Assembly (NCBI RefSeq): GCF_004361065.1
Contig: NZ_SELT01000022.1
Location: 1-53,188 of the forward strand
Length of the DNA stretch: 53,188 nt
Reading direction: 5' to 3'
Source: Cognatilysobacter terrigena
Lineage (GTDB): Bacteria; Pseudomonadota; Gammaproteobacteria; Xanthomonadales; Xanthomonadaceae
Shown one piece after another: positions 9,508 to 18,765 of this stretch. Position 1 is the first letter of the stretch; every line of letters starts with the position of its first letter. A program made the translations under genes and the position numbers. The notes under the pieces are model-generated. The model saw only the letters and a list, made by a program, of their open reading frames with translations, made no database searches and was not told the origin of the DNA.

Positions 9508-10727
9508 TCACTCGTAGCGCAGCGCCTCGATCGGATCGAGCCCGGCGGCCTTCGACGCCGGCATCAGGCCGAACACCACGCCGACCAGCGCCGAAAAACC
9601 CGCAGCGACCAGCACCACCCACAGCGGCACACTGGCCGGCGGGAAATTCGGAATCATCATCGCGATGCCCGCGCCCGCGGCGTAGCCGAGCACGATGCCG
9701 ATGACGCCGCCGAGCAGCGCGAGCAGGGCGGCTTCGAGCAGGAACTGCACGAGGATGTCGCGTCGCGTCGCGCCCAGTGCTTTCAGGATGCCGATCTCGC
9801 GCGTCCGCTCGGTCACCGACACCAGCATGATGTTCATGATGCCGATGCCGCCGACCAGCAACGAAATGCCGACGATGCCGCCGAGCACCGCGGTGGCGGT
9901 CGCGGTGATCTTCGACAGCTGGTCCTTGATCGAATTCGCCGCTTCGATCTTGAAGTCGTCGTCCTGGCCCGGCTTGAGGCCACGGCTCGCGCGCAGCGCA
10001 CGCCGTGCGCGCTCGCGCACCGAATCGACGTCCTCGATGCGCCGCACGGTGAACGACACGCCGATCATCGGTTCGACCGTGTTGCCGTTCATCGCACGCG
10101 CGACTTCGAACGGGATGACGACGTAGTTGTCCTGGCTGAAACCGAACACTTCGCCCTTCGGTTCCATCATGCCGACGACCTTGAACCAGTCGCCGCCGAG
10201 CTTGATGTATTCGCCGACCGGATTCGCCGGCAGGTGCAGCTCTTCGCGCACCTTGGTGCCGATCACCGCGACATGGCGCCGCCCGGCATCGTCCACGGCG
10301 ACGAGGAAGCGGCCCACCGACGGAAAGCGCGATCGCACCTGCTGGAACGCGGCGGTGGTGCCGATGATCTGCGGCTGGCTACTGCGGCCGCGATAACCGG
10401 CCTGTCCACCCGGCACTACCAGCGTCGGCGCCACGTCGTCGATGCCGGTGACGCGATAGCGCAGGGCATCGACGTCCTCGGCGGTGAGCGTGTTGATCTT
10501 GCCGGTGCGGAAGTTGTCGTTGTCGTTCTGCGCCTCGACGCTCAGCGTGTTGCCGCCGAGGTCGGCGAACTGGTTGCTGATCGACGCGGAAAAGCCCTGC
10601 ACCAGCGACACGACGGCAATGACGCTCGCCGTGCCGATGAGGATGCCGAGCGTCGTCAGGAAGCTGCGCATGCGATGCGCCGACAGGCTCGACAGCGCGG
10701 CGCGGAATGCCTCGAGGTAGGCCTGCA

Positions 10728-10728
<1 letters not shown>
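9508..10728 (-). CDS. MacB-type ABC transporter permease (MacB_PCD + FtsX domains)
   Basis: 406 residues. TM1 is near residues 21-45 (RSFLTTLGILIGTASVIAVVS), followed by a large periplasmic MacB_PCD domain. Three more TM helices lie in the C-terminal FtsX domain, with the coupling motif TRTREIGILKALGATRRDI. This is the mechanotransmission type of ABC exporter that drives periplasmic substrates outward rather than transporting across the inner membrane. Unlike E. coli MacB, the ATPase is a separate polypeptide encoded just upstream; the ATPase stop and this ATG share one base (TGATG). It pairs with the HlyD-type adaptor to form a tripartite exporter lacking its own outer-membrane gene here. 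Confidence 0.9.
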
Positions 10729-11422
<694 letters not shown>

Positions 11423-11426
<4 letters not shown>

Positions 11427-12682
11427 TTGGCTTCGCCGTCCTTCGCGTCCTCGAGTTCCTTCGCGCTCTTTTCGCTCACGCGATCGCCATCGTGCAGCGT
11501 GCGCAGCGTCTTGGCCGGGCCGACGATGACCTTGTCGCCCGACTTCAGGCCCGAGGCGATCACCTGCCAGCGGTCGTCGGCGACGCCAGTCTTCACCGCC
11601 TGCTTGCGTGCGCGGCCGTCGCGTTCGATCCACACGTAGGTCTTGGCGACGGTCGCCTTGGCCTCCTCGTGCTTGGTCGCATTGGCGTCGTCTTCCGCTG
11701 CGGCGGCGGCGAGTTCGTCGCTGTCGTCCATCACCGCTTCGACCGGCACTGCGAGCTGCGGGCGCCCGTCGCCGAGGTAGATGTCGGCACGCGCGCTCAT
11801 GCCCGAACGGGGGTTGAGCGAGCCCGGCAGGGTGAGCGCGACGGTGACCTTGTACGCGCGCGCCTGGCCTTCGACCGTCGGCGCGAGTGCGATCTTGTCG
11901 ACGCGGCCGTGCAGCGCGGTGTCGGGATACGCGGCGGGATACACGTCGACCGCCTGGCCCACCGACACCTGGCCGATGTCGGCTTCGTCGACCTTGAGCT
12001 CCGCGGTGAGCGCGGAGACGTCGGCGATCTTCATCAGCTTCGCGCCGGCGAGTGCGTTCGTCGACGGGATCGCGGTCTCGCCGACCTTGATCGGCAGATC
12101 GACGATGCGGCCGGAGATCGGCGCGCGGATCTCGGTCTTCGACAGCTGCTCGTACGCGTCGCCGAGCACCGCCTGTTGGCGCTGCAGGCTCTGCGTGCTC
12201 GTCGCGAGCTCGGCGCGCGCCTGCTCGAGCGCGAGTCGACTTTCTTCCAGCGAGTTGCGATCGATCAACTGCTGCGCCGCGAGCTTCTGCGCACGCGCGT
12301 ACTGCGCGGTGCGCAACTGCAGCGTGGCGCGCTGACGCGAGATGTCGATCGTGCCCTGGCGACGGCCCGCGGATTCGCGATCGATCGCGTTGCGGTAGAG
12401 CTTCGGATCCAGCGTCAGCAGCAGTTGGCCCTTCTCCACCGTGTCGCCTTCCGCGACGAGGATTCGATCGACCTTGGCGACGACTTCGGAGGTGAGGTTC
12501 ACCTCGGTGCCGTAGGCGAGCGTGCCGGAGGCGAGGATGGTCGGACGCACCGCGTGCACCGTCGCCGGTTGCACCTGCACCGGCGTGCCGTGTTCGCCAC
12601 GCAGGCCGCGCAGCGCGAACGGCAGCACGAGGACCGCCACCACCAGCCCGCCGGCCAGTGCCTTCTTGGTATTCGGTTTCAT
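11423..12682 (-). CDS. HlyD/MacA-type periplasmic adaptor of the ABC exporter
   Basis: 419 residues. One N-terminal membrane segment ([19 protein letters not shown], residues 9-27) serves as anchor. It is followed by a split barrel-sandwich domain ([17 protein letters not shown] and later [18 protein letters not shown]), a long alpha-hairpin coiled coil (about 100-190) and a beta-barrel. A charged insert rich in Glu/Asp/Ala ([22 protein letters not shown]) precedes the last domain and is unusual. The C-terminal ~30 residues are again highly charged. It couples by GTGA overlap to the ATPase. The role is bridging the MacB-like permease to an outer-membrane channel encoded elsewhere. Confidence 0.9.
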
Positions 12683-12689
12683 TACTGCC

Positions 12690-13373
12690 TCAGCCGAAGG
12701 CCACCGCGACTGCCGCCATCACGCCGTAGAGAACGACATAAGGAAGCACCGCGATCAGGATCGACTTGCCCCAGGACGCGCGGGTGAACGTGCGCCAGCC
12801 GAGCGCGGCGAGGAACAGCGACCACAGCGACAGCAGATCGAGGCTCTGGGCGAGCTTCTGCCAATGCGAACCGGTCGTGTCGATCAGCAACGGATCGACG
12901 TGGGTCAGCATCAGCGATTCCATCGTGGCCTGTCCGGTCATCGTGAGCGCACCGACGAGTCCGACCACCGAGCCCAGCGCACCCGGCATTGCCGACCACG
13001 CGGTGAGGCTCACGCCGTGCTTGAAGCCGAGGCCGGCGCCGGTGATCTTCGAGGCCAGCCAGTAGTAGAGGCCGATCAGGGCGAAGATCAACGCGACCGC
13101 GACCGGGCCCAGCACGGCACCGAAGATCGCCATCACGCGCGTGCCCGGCATCATGGCTTTCGCCTGCGCCATCTCCTTCGCGGTCATGCTCGCGCGCTTG
13201 GCGTCGAACATGTGGTCCGCGTACCACGCGGCATCCACGCGCATGAAGTAGGCGAGGCTCAGCGCCACGGCGAGCGCCGCGAGCACCAGCCACGGCACCA
13301 GGAACGTCGGGCGCTCGCGCTCTTCGGCGAACACCTTCGACGGCTGCAGGAAAATATCGACGAGCTTGGCCAT
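12690..13373 (-). CDS. Yip1/YIP1-family polytopic membrane protein
   Basis: 227 residues, starting at MAKLVDIF preceded by a strong GGGAGGGA ribosome site; a longer frame lacks such a site. The N-terminal DIFLQPSKVFAEERERP matches the typical Yip1-domain entry (IFxxPxxxFxxxxxxP), followed by five predicted TM helices. The residues between TM1 and TM2 form a ~50-residue loop. Yip1-family proteins in bacteria are uncharacterised. The gene is 7 bp upstream of the MacA-like adaptor and almost certainly the first gene of that operon, suggesting a helper role in the exporter (inference). Confidence 0.85.
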   Translation of the reverse strand: MAKLVDIFLQPSKVFAEERERPTFLVPWLVLAALAVALSLAYFMRVDAAWYADHMFDAKRASMTAKEMAQAKAMMPGTRVMAIFGAVLGPVAVALIFALIGLYYWLASKITGAGLGFKHGVSLTAWSAMPGALGSVVGLVGALTMTGQATMESLMLTHVDPLLIDTTGSHWQKLAQSLDLLSLWSLFLAALGWRTFTRASWGKSILIAVLPYVVLYGVMAAVAVAFG

Positions 13374-13452
13374 CCCTGTCCCTCCCCGGGCGTTGGTGGC
13401 GCGGACTGTGGACCCCTGCGACCCCCGTCGCAATGGGCCGGAGGTCACATCC

Positions 13453-14253
13453 TCAGCTGCGCAGGCCGACGCCGCGCTTGAGCAGCCACAGGCCGAGCGA
13501 TGCGAGCGCCACGACGAACGCGAGCATCAGCCCGTAGGCGACGGCGAGCGGCACGTCGCTGCGGTCGAGCAGGCCGTAACGGAACGCGTTGACCATGTAG
13601 AAGATCGGATTCAGGTGCGTCGCCGCTTCCGCCCACGTCGGCAGCAGCTTCACCGAATAGAACACGCCGCCGAGATACGTGAGCGGCGTGAGGATGAAGG
13701 TCGGCACGATCGCGATGTCGTCGAACTTCTTGGCGTACACCGCATTCACGAAACCGGCGAGCGCGAAGATGGTCGCGCCAAGCAGCACGGTGGTGAACGT
13801 CACGAACGGATGCGGCACGCGCACGTGGGTGAAGAACATCGCGATGATCAGCACGATGGCGCCGACCATCAGGCCGCGCAGGACGGCGCCGGCGACATAA
13901 CCGGTGAGGATCACCCAGTTCGGCATCGGGCTGACCAGCAGCTCCTCGACGTGCCGGCCGAACTTCGCGCCGAAGAAACTCGACGAGATGTTGCCGTAGC
14001 TGTTCTGGATGATCGACATCATCACCAGGCCCGGCACGATGAAGTCCATGTAGCGGATGCCGTCCATCTGACCGACGCGCGAGCCGATCAGGCCGCCGAA
14101 GATCAGGAAGTACAGCGTCATCGTGATCGCCGGCGGCACCAGCGTCTGGCCCCAGATGCGCAGGATGCGATGCACCTCGCGGCGCACGATCGTGCCGAGC
14201 GCGATGAGGTGGCCCGAAGGCGGCGTCTGGACGGTGGCGGGCGAGGTGGACAT
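13453..14253 (-). CDS. ABC-2 type exporter permease (YadH-like)
   Basis: 266 residues, six TM helices. The ABC-2 pattern is visible: an N-terminal amphipathic stretch (RREVHRILRIWGQTLVPPAITM), the YFLIFGGLIGSRVG helix, the DFIVPGLVMMSIIQNSYGNISSSFF segment and the ELLVSPMPNWVI cytosolic coupling motif. The start at ATG 14253 was chosen because the longer frame would run into the ATPase gene. It follows the ATPase by 32 bp and pairs with it. E. coli YadGH homologues are exporters of unknown substrate. The neighbouring Yip1 gene starts 79 bp downstream and may be transcribed from the same message. Confidence 0.9.
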   Translation of the reverse strand: MSTSPATVQTPPSGHLIALGTIVRREVHRILRIWGQTLVPPAITMTLYFLIFGGLIGSRVGQMDGIRYMDFIVPGLVMMSIIQNSYGNISSSFFGAKFGRHVEELLVSPMPNWVILTGYVAGAVLRGLMVGAIVLIIAMFFTHVRVPHPFVTFTTVLLGATIFALAGFVNAVYAKKFDDIAIVPTFILTPLTYLGGVFYSVKLLPTWAEAATHLNPIFYMVNAFRYGLLDRSDVPLAVAYGLMLAFVVALASLGLWLLKRGVGLRS

Positions 14254-14285
14254 CGGTGGTTCCGTAAAAGCGTGGCGTTCGACGA

Positions 14286-15236
14286 TCAGACCGCGGCGGT
14301 GCCGGCGTTCTCGCCGGTCAGGCGCACGAACAGTTCTTCGAGGCGGTTGGACTTGGTGCGCATCGAGCGCACGCGGATGCCGTTGGCGTCCAGCGCAGCG
14401 AACACGCGATTGAGATCCATCGCGCGCGGCATCTCGACGTCGAGCGTGTGGTCGTCGGTGGCGACCATCGTGGTGTTCTCCACCTGCGGCAGCGCACCCG
14501 GCAGCACGCCGTCGATGTCGAGCACGAAGCCTTCGACGTCGAGCTTGGACAGCAGCGCCTTCATCGAGCCCTGCGCGACGATCAGGCCGCGGTCGATGAT
14601 GGCGACGTTGCGGCACAGGCTCTCGGCTTCCTCGAGGTAGTGCGTGGTGAGGATGATGGTGGTGCCCTGCGCGTTGATCTCGCGCAGCGTCTTCCACATG
14701 CCGCGGCGGATCTCGATGTCGACGCCGGCGGTGGGTTCGTCGAGGATCAGCAGCCGGGGCTGCGTCATCATGGCGCGCGCGATCATGAGGCGACGCTTCA
14801 TGCCGCCCGACAGCGTGCGGCTCATGACGTTCGCCTTTTCCCACAGCTGCGAGCGGCGCAGTTCGATCTCGGCACGCTTGAGCGCTTCCTCGCGCGGCAC
14901 GCCGTAGAAGCCGGCGTAGTTCACGAGGATGTCGATCGGCTTCTCGAACATGTTGAAGTTGATTTCCTGCGGCACCAGGCCGATCTGCCGCATCGCCGCC
15001 GCGCGATCGCGCGTGAGGTCGATGCCGAAGACGTCCACGGCGCCGGAGGTCAGGTTCGCCAGCGAGCTGACGATGCCGATCAGCGTGGACTTGCCGGCGC
15101 CGTTCGGGCCGAGCAGTGCGAAGAAGTCGCCCGGCTGCACCTCCAGCGAGACGCCCTTCAGCGCTTCGACGCGGTTGTCGTAGGTCTTGCGCAGGTCGCG
15201 CACGGACAGCGCGACGGTCGAAACGGTTGCGGCCAT
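14286..15236 (-). CDS. ABC-2 type exporter ATPase (YadG-like)
   Basis: 316 residues. Walker A GPNGAGKST, signature LSGGMKRRL, Walker B LLILDEPTAGVD and H-loop LTTHYLEEA are all intact. The ~85-residue C-terminal extension after the ATPase core (from QGSMKALLSKLDVEGFVL) is typical of drug/antibiotic-type ABC-2 ATPases. The start MAATVSTVAL is in good agreement with the family; the upstream extension has no ribosome site. Divergent from the ferredoxin reductase gene, with a TATACT element in the shared upstream region. It forms a two-gene exporter with the permease downstream. Confidence 0.92.
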   Translation of the reverse strand: MAATVSTVALSVRDLRKTYDNRVEALKGVSLEVQPGDFFALLGPNGAGKSTLIGIVSSLANLTSGAVDVFGIDLTRDRAAAMRQIGLVPQEINFNMFEKPIDILVNYAGFYGVPREEALKRAEIELRRSQLWEKANVMSRTLSGGMKRRLMIARAMMTQPRLLILDEPTAGVDIEIRRGMWKTLREINAQGTTIILTTHYLEEAESLCRNVAIIDRGLIVAQGSMKALLSKLDVEGFVLDIDGVLPGALPQVENTTMVATDDHTLDVEMPRAMDLNRVFAALDANGIRVRSMRTKSNRLEELFVRLTGENAGTAAV

Positions 15237-15263
15237 GTCAGGGGATCGAACGGCGATGCCGGT

Positions 15264-15269
15264 AGTATA
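15264..15269 (-). promoter_or_regulatory. -10-like element upstream of the YadG-like ATPase gene
   Basis: TATACT on the reverse strand, 27 bp upstream of the ATPase start codon. No convincing -35 box is found at 17 bp, so this is only a candidate. The same bases read TAGTAT on the forward strand in front of the reductase gene. Confidence 0.3.
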
Positions 15270-15349
15270 GGCAGCCCGTGTGCACCGCCTGCGCGCTGCA
15301 GCGTTCCAGCGGCCGCGTCGATGCACACCGACGTGAGGATTCCACCGCC

Positions 15350-16117
15350 TTGGCCATCGTCCAGTTCCCGCTTCAGCTCGTCTCGCGCCGCATGCTCGCG
15401 CCCAGCGTCGGTCACTACGCCTTCGTGCGTGCCGACGGGCAGCCGCTGGATTTCATCCCCGGCCAGTTCATCCAGGTGCATTTCGAGTACGCGGACGGCA
15501 CGGCGACCAAGCGTAGTTATTCGCTCGCGACGATCCACGATCACGCGATCGGTCCCGGCGAGGCGGTGGAGATCGCGGTGAGCTACGTGCCGGGCGGCGC
15601 GGCGACGGCACTGTTCGAGAGCCTGGAAATCGGCGGCAAGGTGAACGCGAGCGGCCCGTTCGGGCGTTTCTGCCTGATGCCGCAGGACGCGAACCGTCGC
15701 TACCTGCTCATCGCGACCGGCACCGGCGTGACGCCGTATCGCGCGATGCTGCCGGAGCTCGAGAAGCAGATCGCGAGCCGCGGCATCGAAGTCGTGCTGC
15801 TGTTCGGCGCGCGCACGCCGGTCGAACTGCTGTACGGCGACGAGTTCCGCGCGTTCGCGGCGAAGCATCCGTCCAACTTCCGTTTCGTGCCGTGCTTCTC
15901 GCGCGAACTGCCCGCACCCGATTCGCCCCAGGCGCACGCGGACGTGCGCCACGGTTACGTGCAGCAGTTCCTCGACGAGTTCGCGCCGAATGCGGACGGC
16001 GACATCGCGTATCTGTGCGGCAATCCGAACATGGTCGACGCGTGCTTCGAAGCGCTGAAGGGCCATGGCCTGCCGGTGCCGCAGATTCGCCGCGAGAAGT
16101 ACGTCAGTTCGAAGTAG
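15350..16117 (+). CDS. fpr: Ferredoxin/flavodoxin--NADP+ reductase
   Basis: 255 residues from a TTG start, chosen because it gives the family N-terminus ending in FPLQLVSRRMLAP and has GAGG 11 bp upstream; an upstream GTG at 15278 would add 24 Cys- and Arg-containing residues atypical of the family. The FAD-binding motif RSYS (55-58), the PGG phosphate loop, the NADP-binding GTGVTP (124-129) and the CGNP motif near the C-terminus are all present. It exchanges electrons between NADPH and ferredoxin or flavodoxin in the cytosol, feeding Fe-S and oxidative-stress reactions. Single gene, divergent from the yadGH-like operon. Confidence 0.9.
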   Translation: MAIVQFPLQLVSRRMLAPSVGHYAFVRADGQPLDFIPGQFIQVHFEYADGTATKRSYSLATIHDHAIGPGEAVEIAVSYVPGGAATALFESLEIGGKVNASGPFGRFCLMPQDANRRYLLIATGTGVTPYRAMLPELEKQIASRGIEVVLLFGARTPVELLYGDEFRAFAAKHPSNFRFVPCFSRELPAPDSPQAHADVRHGYVQQFLDEFAPNADGDIAYLCGNPNMVDACFEALKGHGLPVPQIRREKYVSSK

Positions 16118-16212
16118 CGCCGCACGGTCCAAGCGCGTTCCACGTCCGCGCCGGGCCCGCTGAACCGTTGTGCCGTCGCTTTGCCGTCCGTCGGCCGCCG
16201 TGTAAAGCACGC

Positions 16213-16242
16213 TTGACAGCCCGCTACCGCCGGTCCTAACGT
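16213..16242 (+). promoter_or_regulatory. Sigma-70 promoter of the membrane protein/XRE cassette
   Basis: A perfect -35 TTGACA (16213-16218), an 18-bp spacer and a weak -10 TAACGT (16237-16242). Transcription would begin within the adjacent inverted repeat, ~20 bp before the first start codon. The -35 box with its next base (TTGACAG) is itself identical to one arm of the downstream operator. Confidence 0.55.
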
Positions 16243-16244
16243 GC

Positions 16245-16264
16245 CTGTCAAGTTTGTTTGACAG
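16245..16264 (+). promoter_or_regulatory. Inverted-repeat operator, probable XRE regulator site
   Basis: CTGTCAA-gtttgt-TTGACAG, a perfect 7-bp dyad with 6-bp spacer that covers the expected transcription start and ends 6 bp before the ATG. A third copy of the right arm coincides with the -35 element. The small XRE repressor encoded two genes down is the obvious candidate ligand (inference), giving autorepression. Confidence 0.6.
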
Positions 16265-16270
16265 GCCGTC

Positions 16271-16849
16271 ATGACCCGTTTTTCGCCCCGCCTCTTCATC
16301 GCTGCCGGTGCCGCCGTCCTGGCGTCCGCCGTGGCGATCGGCTTCTTCGCGCCGCACGTGCCGGACTTCGTCCGCGGGATGCTCTACGGCGTCGGCGTCG
16401 CGCTGGTCTTCGGCGGCGTGCTGCGCTCGCAGATGCCGGACGCCTGCGACGCCAGCACGCCCGCGCTGCGCCGCCGCTACATGCGCGAGTTCGTGCCGCC
16501 CATGGTCGGCTACGTCGCGACCATCATGGGCTCGGTCTGGCTGCTGAAGTCGGTGACCGATCCCGCGCTGCGTGCGCTAGTCGCGCTCGCGCCGGTGCCG
16601 TTCATCGCCCTCGCGATGCGCGCGGTGGTCCGCTACATCCGCGACACCGACGAACTGCAGCGACGCATCGAAGTCGAAGCGGTGAGCTTCGCGACGGCGC
16701 TCGTGTCGCTCGGCTATTTCACCGCGGGGCTGCTGCAGGCCGCGAAGGTGATCGACGTGCCGTCGGCGGTCGCGATGATCTGGGTATTCCCGCTCATCTG
16801 CCTCGTCTACGGCGTCGCGAAAGTCGTCATTTCGCGGCGGTACGCCTGA
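16271..16849 (+). CDS. Polytopic membrane protein co-transcribed with an XRE regulator
   Basis: 192 residues with about six hydrophobic segments (8-28, 36-50, 79-95, 103-120, 138-158, 165-182). Short polar loops carry charged residues (RRRYMREF, RYIRDTDELQRRIEVE). No enzyme motif is visible. It is followed one base later by an XRE-type regulator and then a 54-residue membrane protein, all overlapping or nearly so. This looks like the widespread arrangement of a small helix-turn-helix repressor with a membrane protein it controls. The function is unknown; sensing of a membrane-active compound is a guess. Confidence 0.8.
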   Translation: MTRFSPRLFIAAGAAVLASAVAIGFFAPHVPDFVRGMLYGVGVALVFGGVLRSQMPDACDASTPALRRRYMREFVPPMVGYVATIMGSVWLLKSVTDPALRALVALAPVPFIALAMRAVVRYIRDTDELQRRIEVEAVSFATALVSLGYFTAGLLQAAKVIDVPSAVAMIWVFPLICLVYGVAKVVISRRYA

Positions 16850-16850
16850 C

Positions 16851-17051
16851 ATGGAAAGCCGCGTGCGCGAACTGCGGGAAACGCAGGGCTGGTCGCAGGG
16901 CGAACTCGCCGATCGACTCGCGGTGTCGCGCCAGACCATCAACGCGATCGAGACCGGCAAGTACGACCCCAGCCTGCCGCTCGCGTTCCGAATCGCGCGC
17001 CTGTTCGGCGAACCGATCGAATCCATCTTCATTCCCGGAGACCTGGCATGA
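16851..17051 (+). CDS. Small XRE-family transcriptional regulator (YozG-like)
   Basis: 66 residues, consisting of a single Cro/C1-type helix-turn-helix domain. VRELRETQGWSQGELADRLA is helices 1-2, SRQTINAIETGKYDPSL is the recognition helix and following turn, and LAFRIARLFGEPIESIF is the final helix. The length and the IESIF ending match the small YozG/YgzD-type repressors, which have no ligand domain. It is the likely binder of the inverted repeat in front of the cassette. Start ATG lies 1 bp after the previous stop, and its own stop overlaps the next start (ATGA). Confidence 0.9.
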   Translation: MESRVRELRETQGWSQGELADRLAVSRQTINAIETGKYDPSLPLAFRIARLFGEPIESIFIPGDLA

Positions 17052-17212
17052 ACCCGCAGCATCCGCGTGTCCTTGCGCTTTTCGTCGTCGCCATCGGTTG
17101 CGCGGTGATCGCGATCGTCGGCGACCGCCCGATGTTCGCGACCACGCTGTTCCCCGCGCTTTACATCGCGGCGTTCGGCGGCGCGCAGCGTCGTTGCCCG
17201 GCGCCGCTCTGA
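17048..17212 (+). CDS. 54-residue membrane protein, third gene of the XRE cassette
   Basis: Starts on an ATG that overlaps the regulator's stop by four bases (ATGA). The protein reads MNPQHPRVLALFVVAIGCAV and continues with two hydrophobic stretches (9-24 and about 30-43) separated by GDRP, ending QRRCPAPL. The tight overlap and sensible hydrophobic pattern support a real coding gene, though nothing outside the context proves it. No family is recognised. It may be an accessory of the six-helix membrane protein or may simply be a translationally coupled relic. Confidence 0.6.
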   Translation: MNPQHPRVLALFVVAIGCAVIAIVGDRPMFATTLFPALYIAAFGGAQRRCPAPL

Positions 17213-17252
17213 TCCATCTCGTCGTTCCCCTCTGTCTTACCGGAAGGAATCC

Positions 17253-18758
17253 ATGTCCCGCACCCGAATACTCGCGAGCGCACTGACGCTCGCGCTCGCC
17301 GGCTGCAGCGGCGCCGCGCACGGGCCCGTCGCCCACAGCGACGCCGAGTCGGCCAAGCGCACCGTCGGCCGCGTCGCGTTCGAACCCTGCGCGTTGTCGA
17401 GCGCACTCGCGGCGCAAACCGTCGACGGCATGTGCGGCAGGCTCGCCGTGCCGGAAAACCCCGCGCAGCCGAACGGTCGCAAGATCGACCTGCGCATCGC
17501 CTGGCTGCGTCCGAACGACAACGCGGACGTCGCGGCGGACCCGGTGTTCTTCCTCGCCGGCGGCCCCGGCCAGGCGGCGAGCGAATACGCCGCGCAGGTG
17601 CAGGGCGCGCTGCACGAGGTGCTGAAGACGCGCAACGTCTTCCTCGTCGACCAGCGCGGCACCGGCCAGTCGGCGCCGCTGGATTGCCCGAAGGAATTGC
17701 GCGACGAATACAAGGATCGCGAGGACGACGGCGCGATCGCCGACTACTCGGCCAAGTGCGCCGCTGCGCTGAAGAACGATCCGCGTTTCTTCACCACGAC
17801 GGTCGCGGTGGAGGATCTCGACACCGTGCGCAAGGCGCTCGGCGCGCAGACGATCGATCTCGTCGGCGTCTCGTACGGCACGCGCGTGGCGCAGCAGTAC
17901 GCGATGCGCCACCCGCAGCAGACGCGTGCGGTGGTGCTCGACGGCGTGCTGCCGAACGACGTCGTCGCAGGCGGCGAATTCGCACGCACGTTCGAACGCT
18001 CGCTGGAACTGCGCGCCAAGGCCTGCGAGACCGACAAGGCCTGCAAGGCGCGTTATCCGCAGGACCTGCGCGCGCAGCTGGCGACGCTCAAGCAGCGTCT
18101 GGCCAACGCGCCGGTCGACGTCGAATACCGCGACCCCGCGACTGGCGAGGCGAAGCACGACAAGCTCACCGCGCAGACCGTCGTCGGCCTGACGCAGCTG
18201 TTCTCGTACGTGCCGCAGGCCGCGGCGCTGTTGCCGGTGGTCGTCGACGAAGCGGTGCACGAACGCTACGGCCCGCTCACCGCGCTCGCCTCGCTCGGCG
18301 GCGAATCGATGGCGGGTAGCATGAACCGCGGCATGCAGTGGTCGGTGATCTGCGCGGAAGATGCGGATCGCTACGTCGAAGATCCGCGCGATGCCACCAC
18401 CGCGCTCGGCACCGACATGGCGCGCACGTTCTTCGCCGCCTGCCGCACGTGGCCGCACGGCACGCGTCCGGCCGACTTCAACAAGCCGCTGACCGGCAAC
18501 GTGCCGGTGCTGCTGATGTCGGGCGAACTCGATCCGGTGACGCCGCCGTACTACGCGGACCGTGTTGCGAAGGCGCTGCCGAACTCGAAGGCGGTCGTGC
18601 TGAAGGGCCAGGGCCACAACGTGATGGGCACGGGCTGCATGCCCAAGCTCATCGGCAAGTTCATCGAAACCGCCAACGCGAAAGCGCTCGACACGACGTG
18701 CACCAAGACGGTCGCGCCCGTGCCGCCGTTCACCAGCTTCAACGGATGGGAGCCGTAA
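17253..18758 (+). CDS. Exported alpha/beta hydrolase, TAP-type (tripeptidyl aminopeptidase-like) lipoprotein
   Basis: 501 residues. The signal peptide ends in a lipobox (LAGC, Cys18), so it is probably an outer- or inner-membrane lipoprotein. The oxyanion motif GGPG is at 103-106, the nucleophile Ser207 sits in GVSYGTR, the acid Asp is in SGELDPVTPP and the His in GQGHNV near the C-terminus. The C-terminal TAP-like domain holds the last two. Several Cys pairs (145/169 and 368-region) fit periplasmic disulfides. The family cleaves short N-terminal peptides or esters. It stands directly before natA with 7 bp spacing, so they may be co-transcribed. Substrate unknown. Confidence 0.88.
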   Translation: MSRTRILASALTLALAGCSGAAHGPVAHSDAESAKRTVGRVAFEPCALSSALAAQTVDGMCGRLAVPENPAQPNGRKIDLRIAWLRPNDNADVAADPVFFLAGGPGQAASEYAAQVQGALHEVLKTRNVFLVDQRGTGQSAPLDCPKELRDEYKDREDDGAIADYSAKCAAALKNDPRFFTTTVAVEDLDTVRKALGAQTIDLVGVSYGTRVAQQYAMRHPQQTRAVVLDGVLPNDVVAGGEFARTFERSLELRAKACETDKACKARYPQDLRAQLATLKQRLANAPVDVEYRDPATGEAKHDKLTAQTVVGLTQLFSYVPQAAALLPVVVDEAVHERYGPLTALASLGGESMAGSMNRGMQWSVICAEDADRYVEDPRDATTALGTDMARTFFAACRTWPHGTRPADFNKPLTGNVPVLLMSGELDPVTPPYYADRVAKALPNSKAVVLKGQGHNVMGTGCMPKLIGKFIETANAKALDTTCTKTVAPVPPFTSFNGWEP

Positions 18759-18765
18759 GCCGGCC

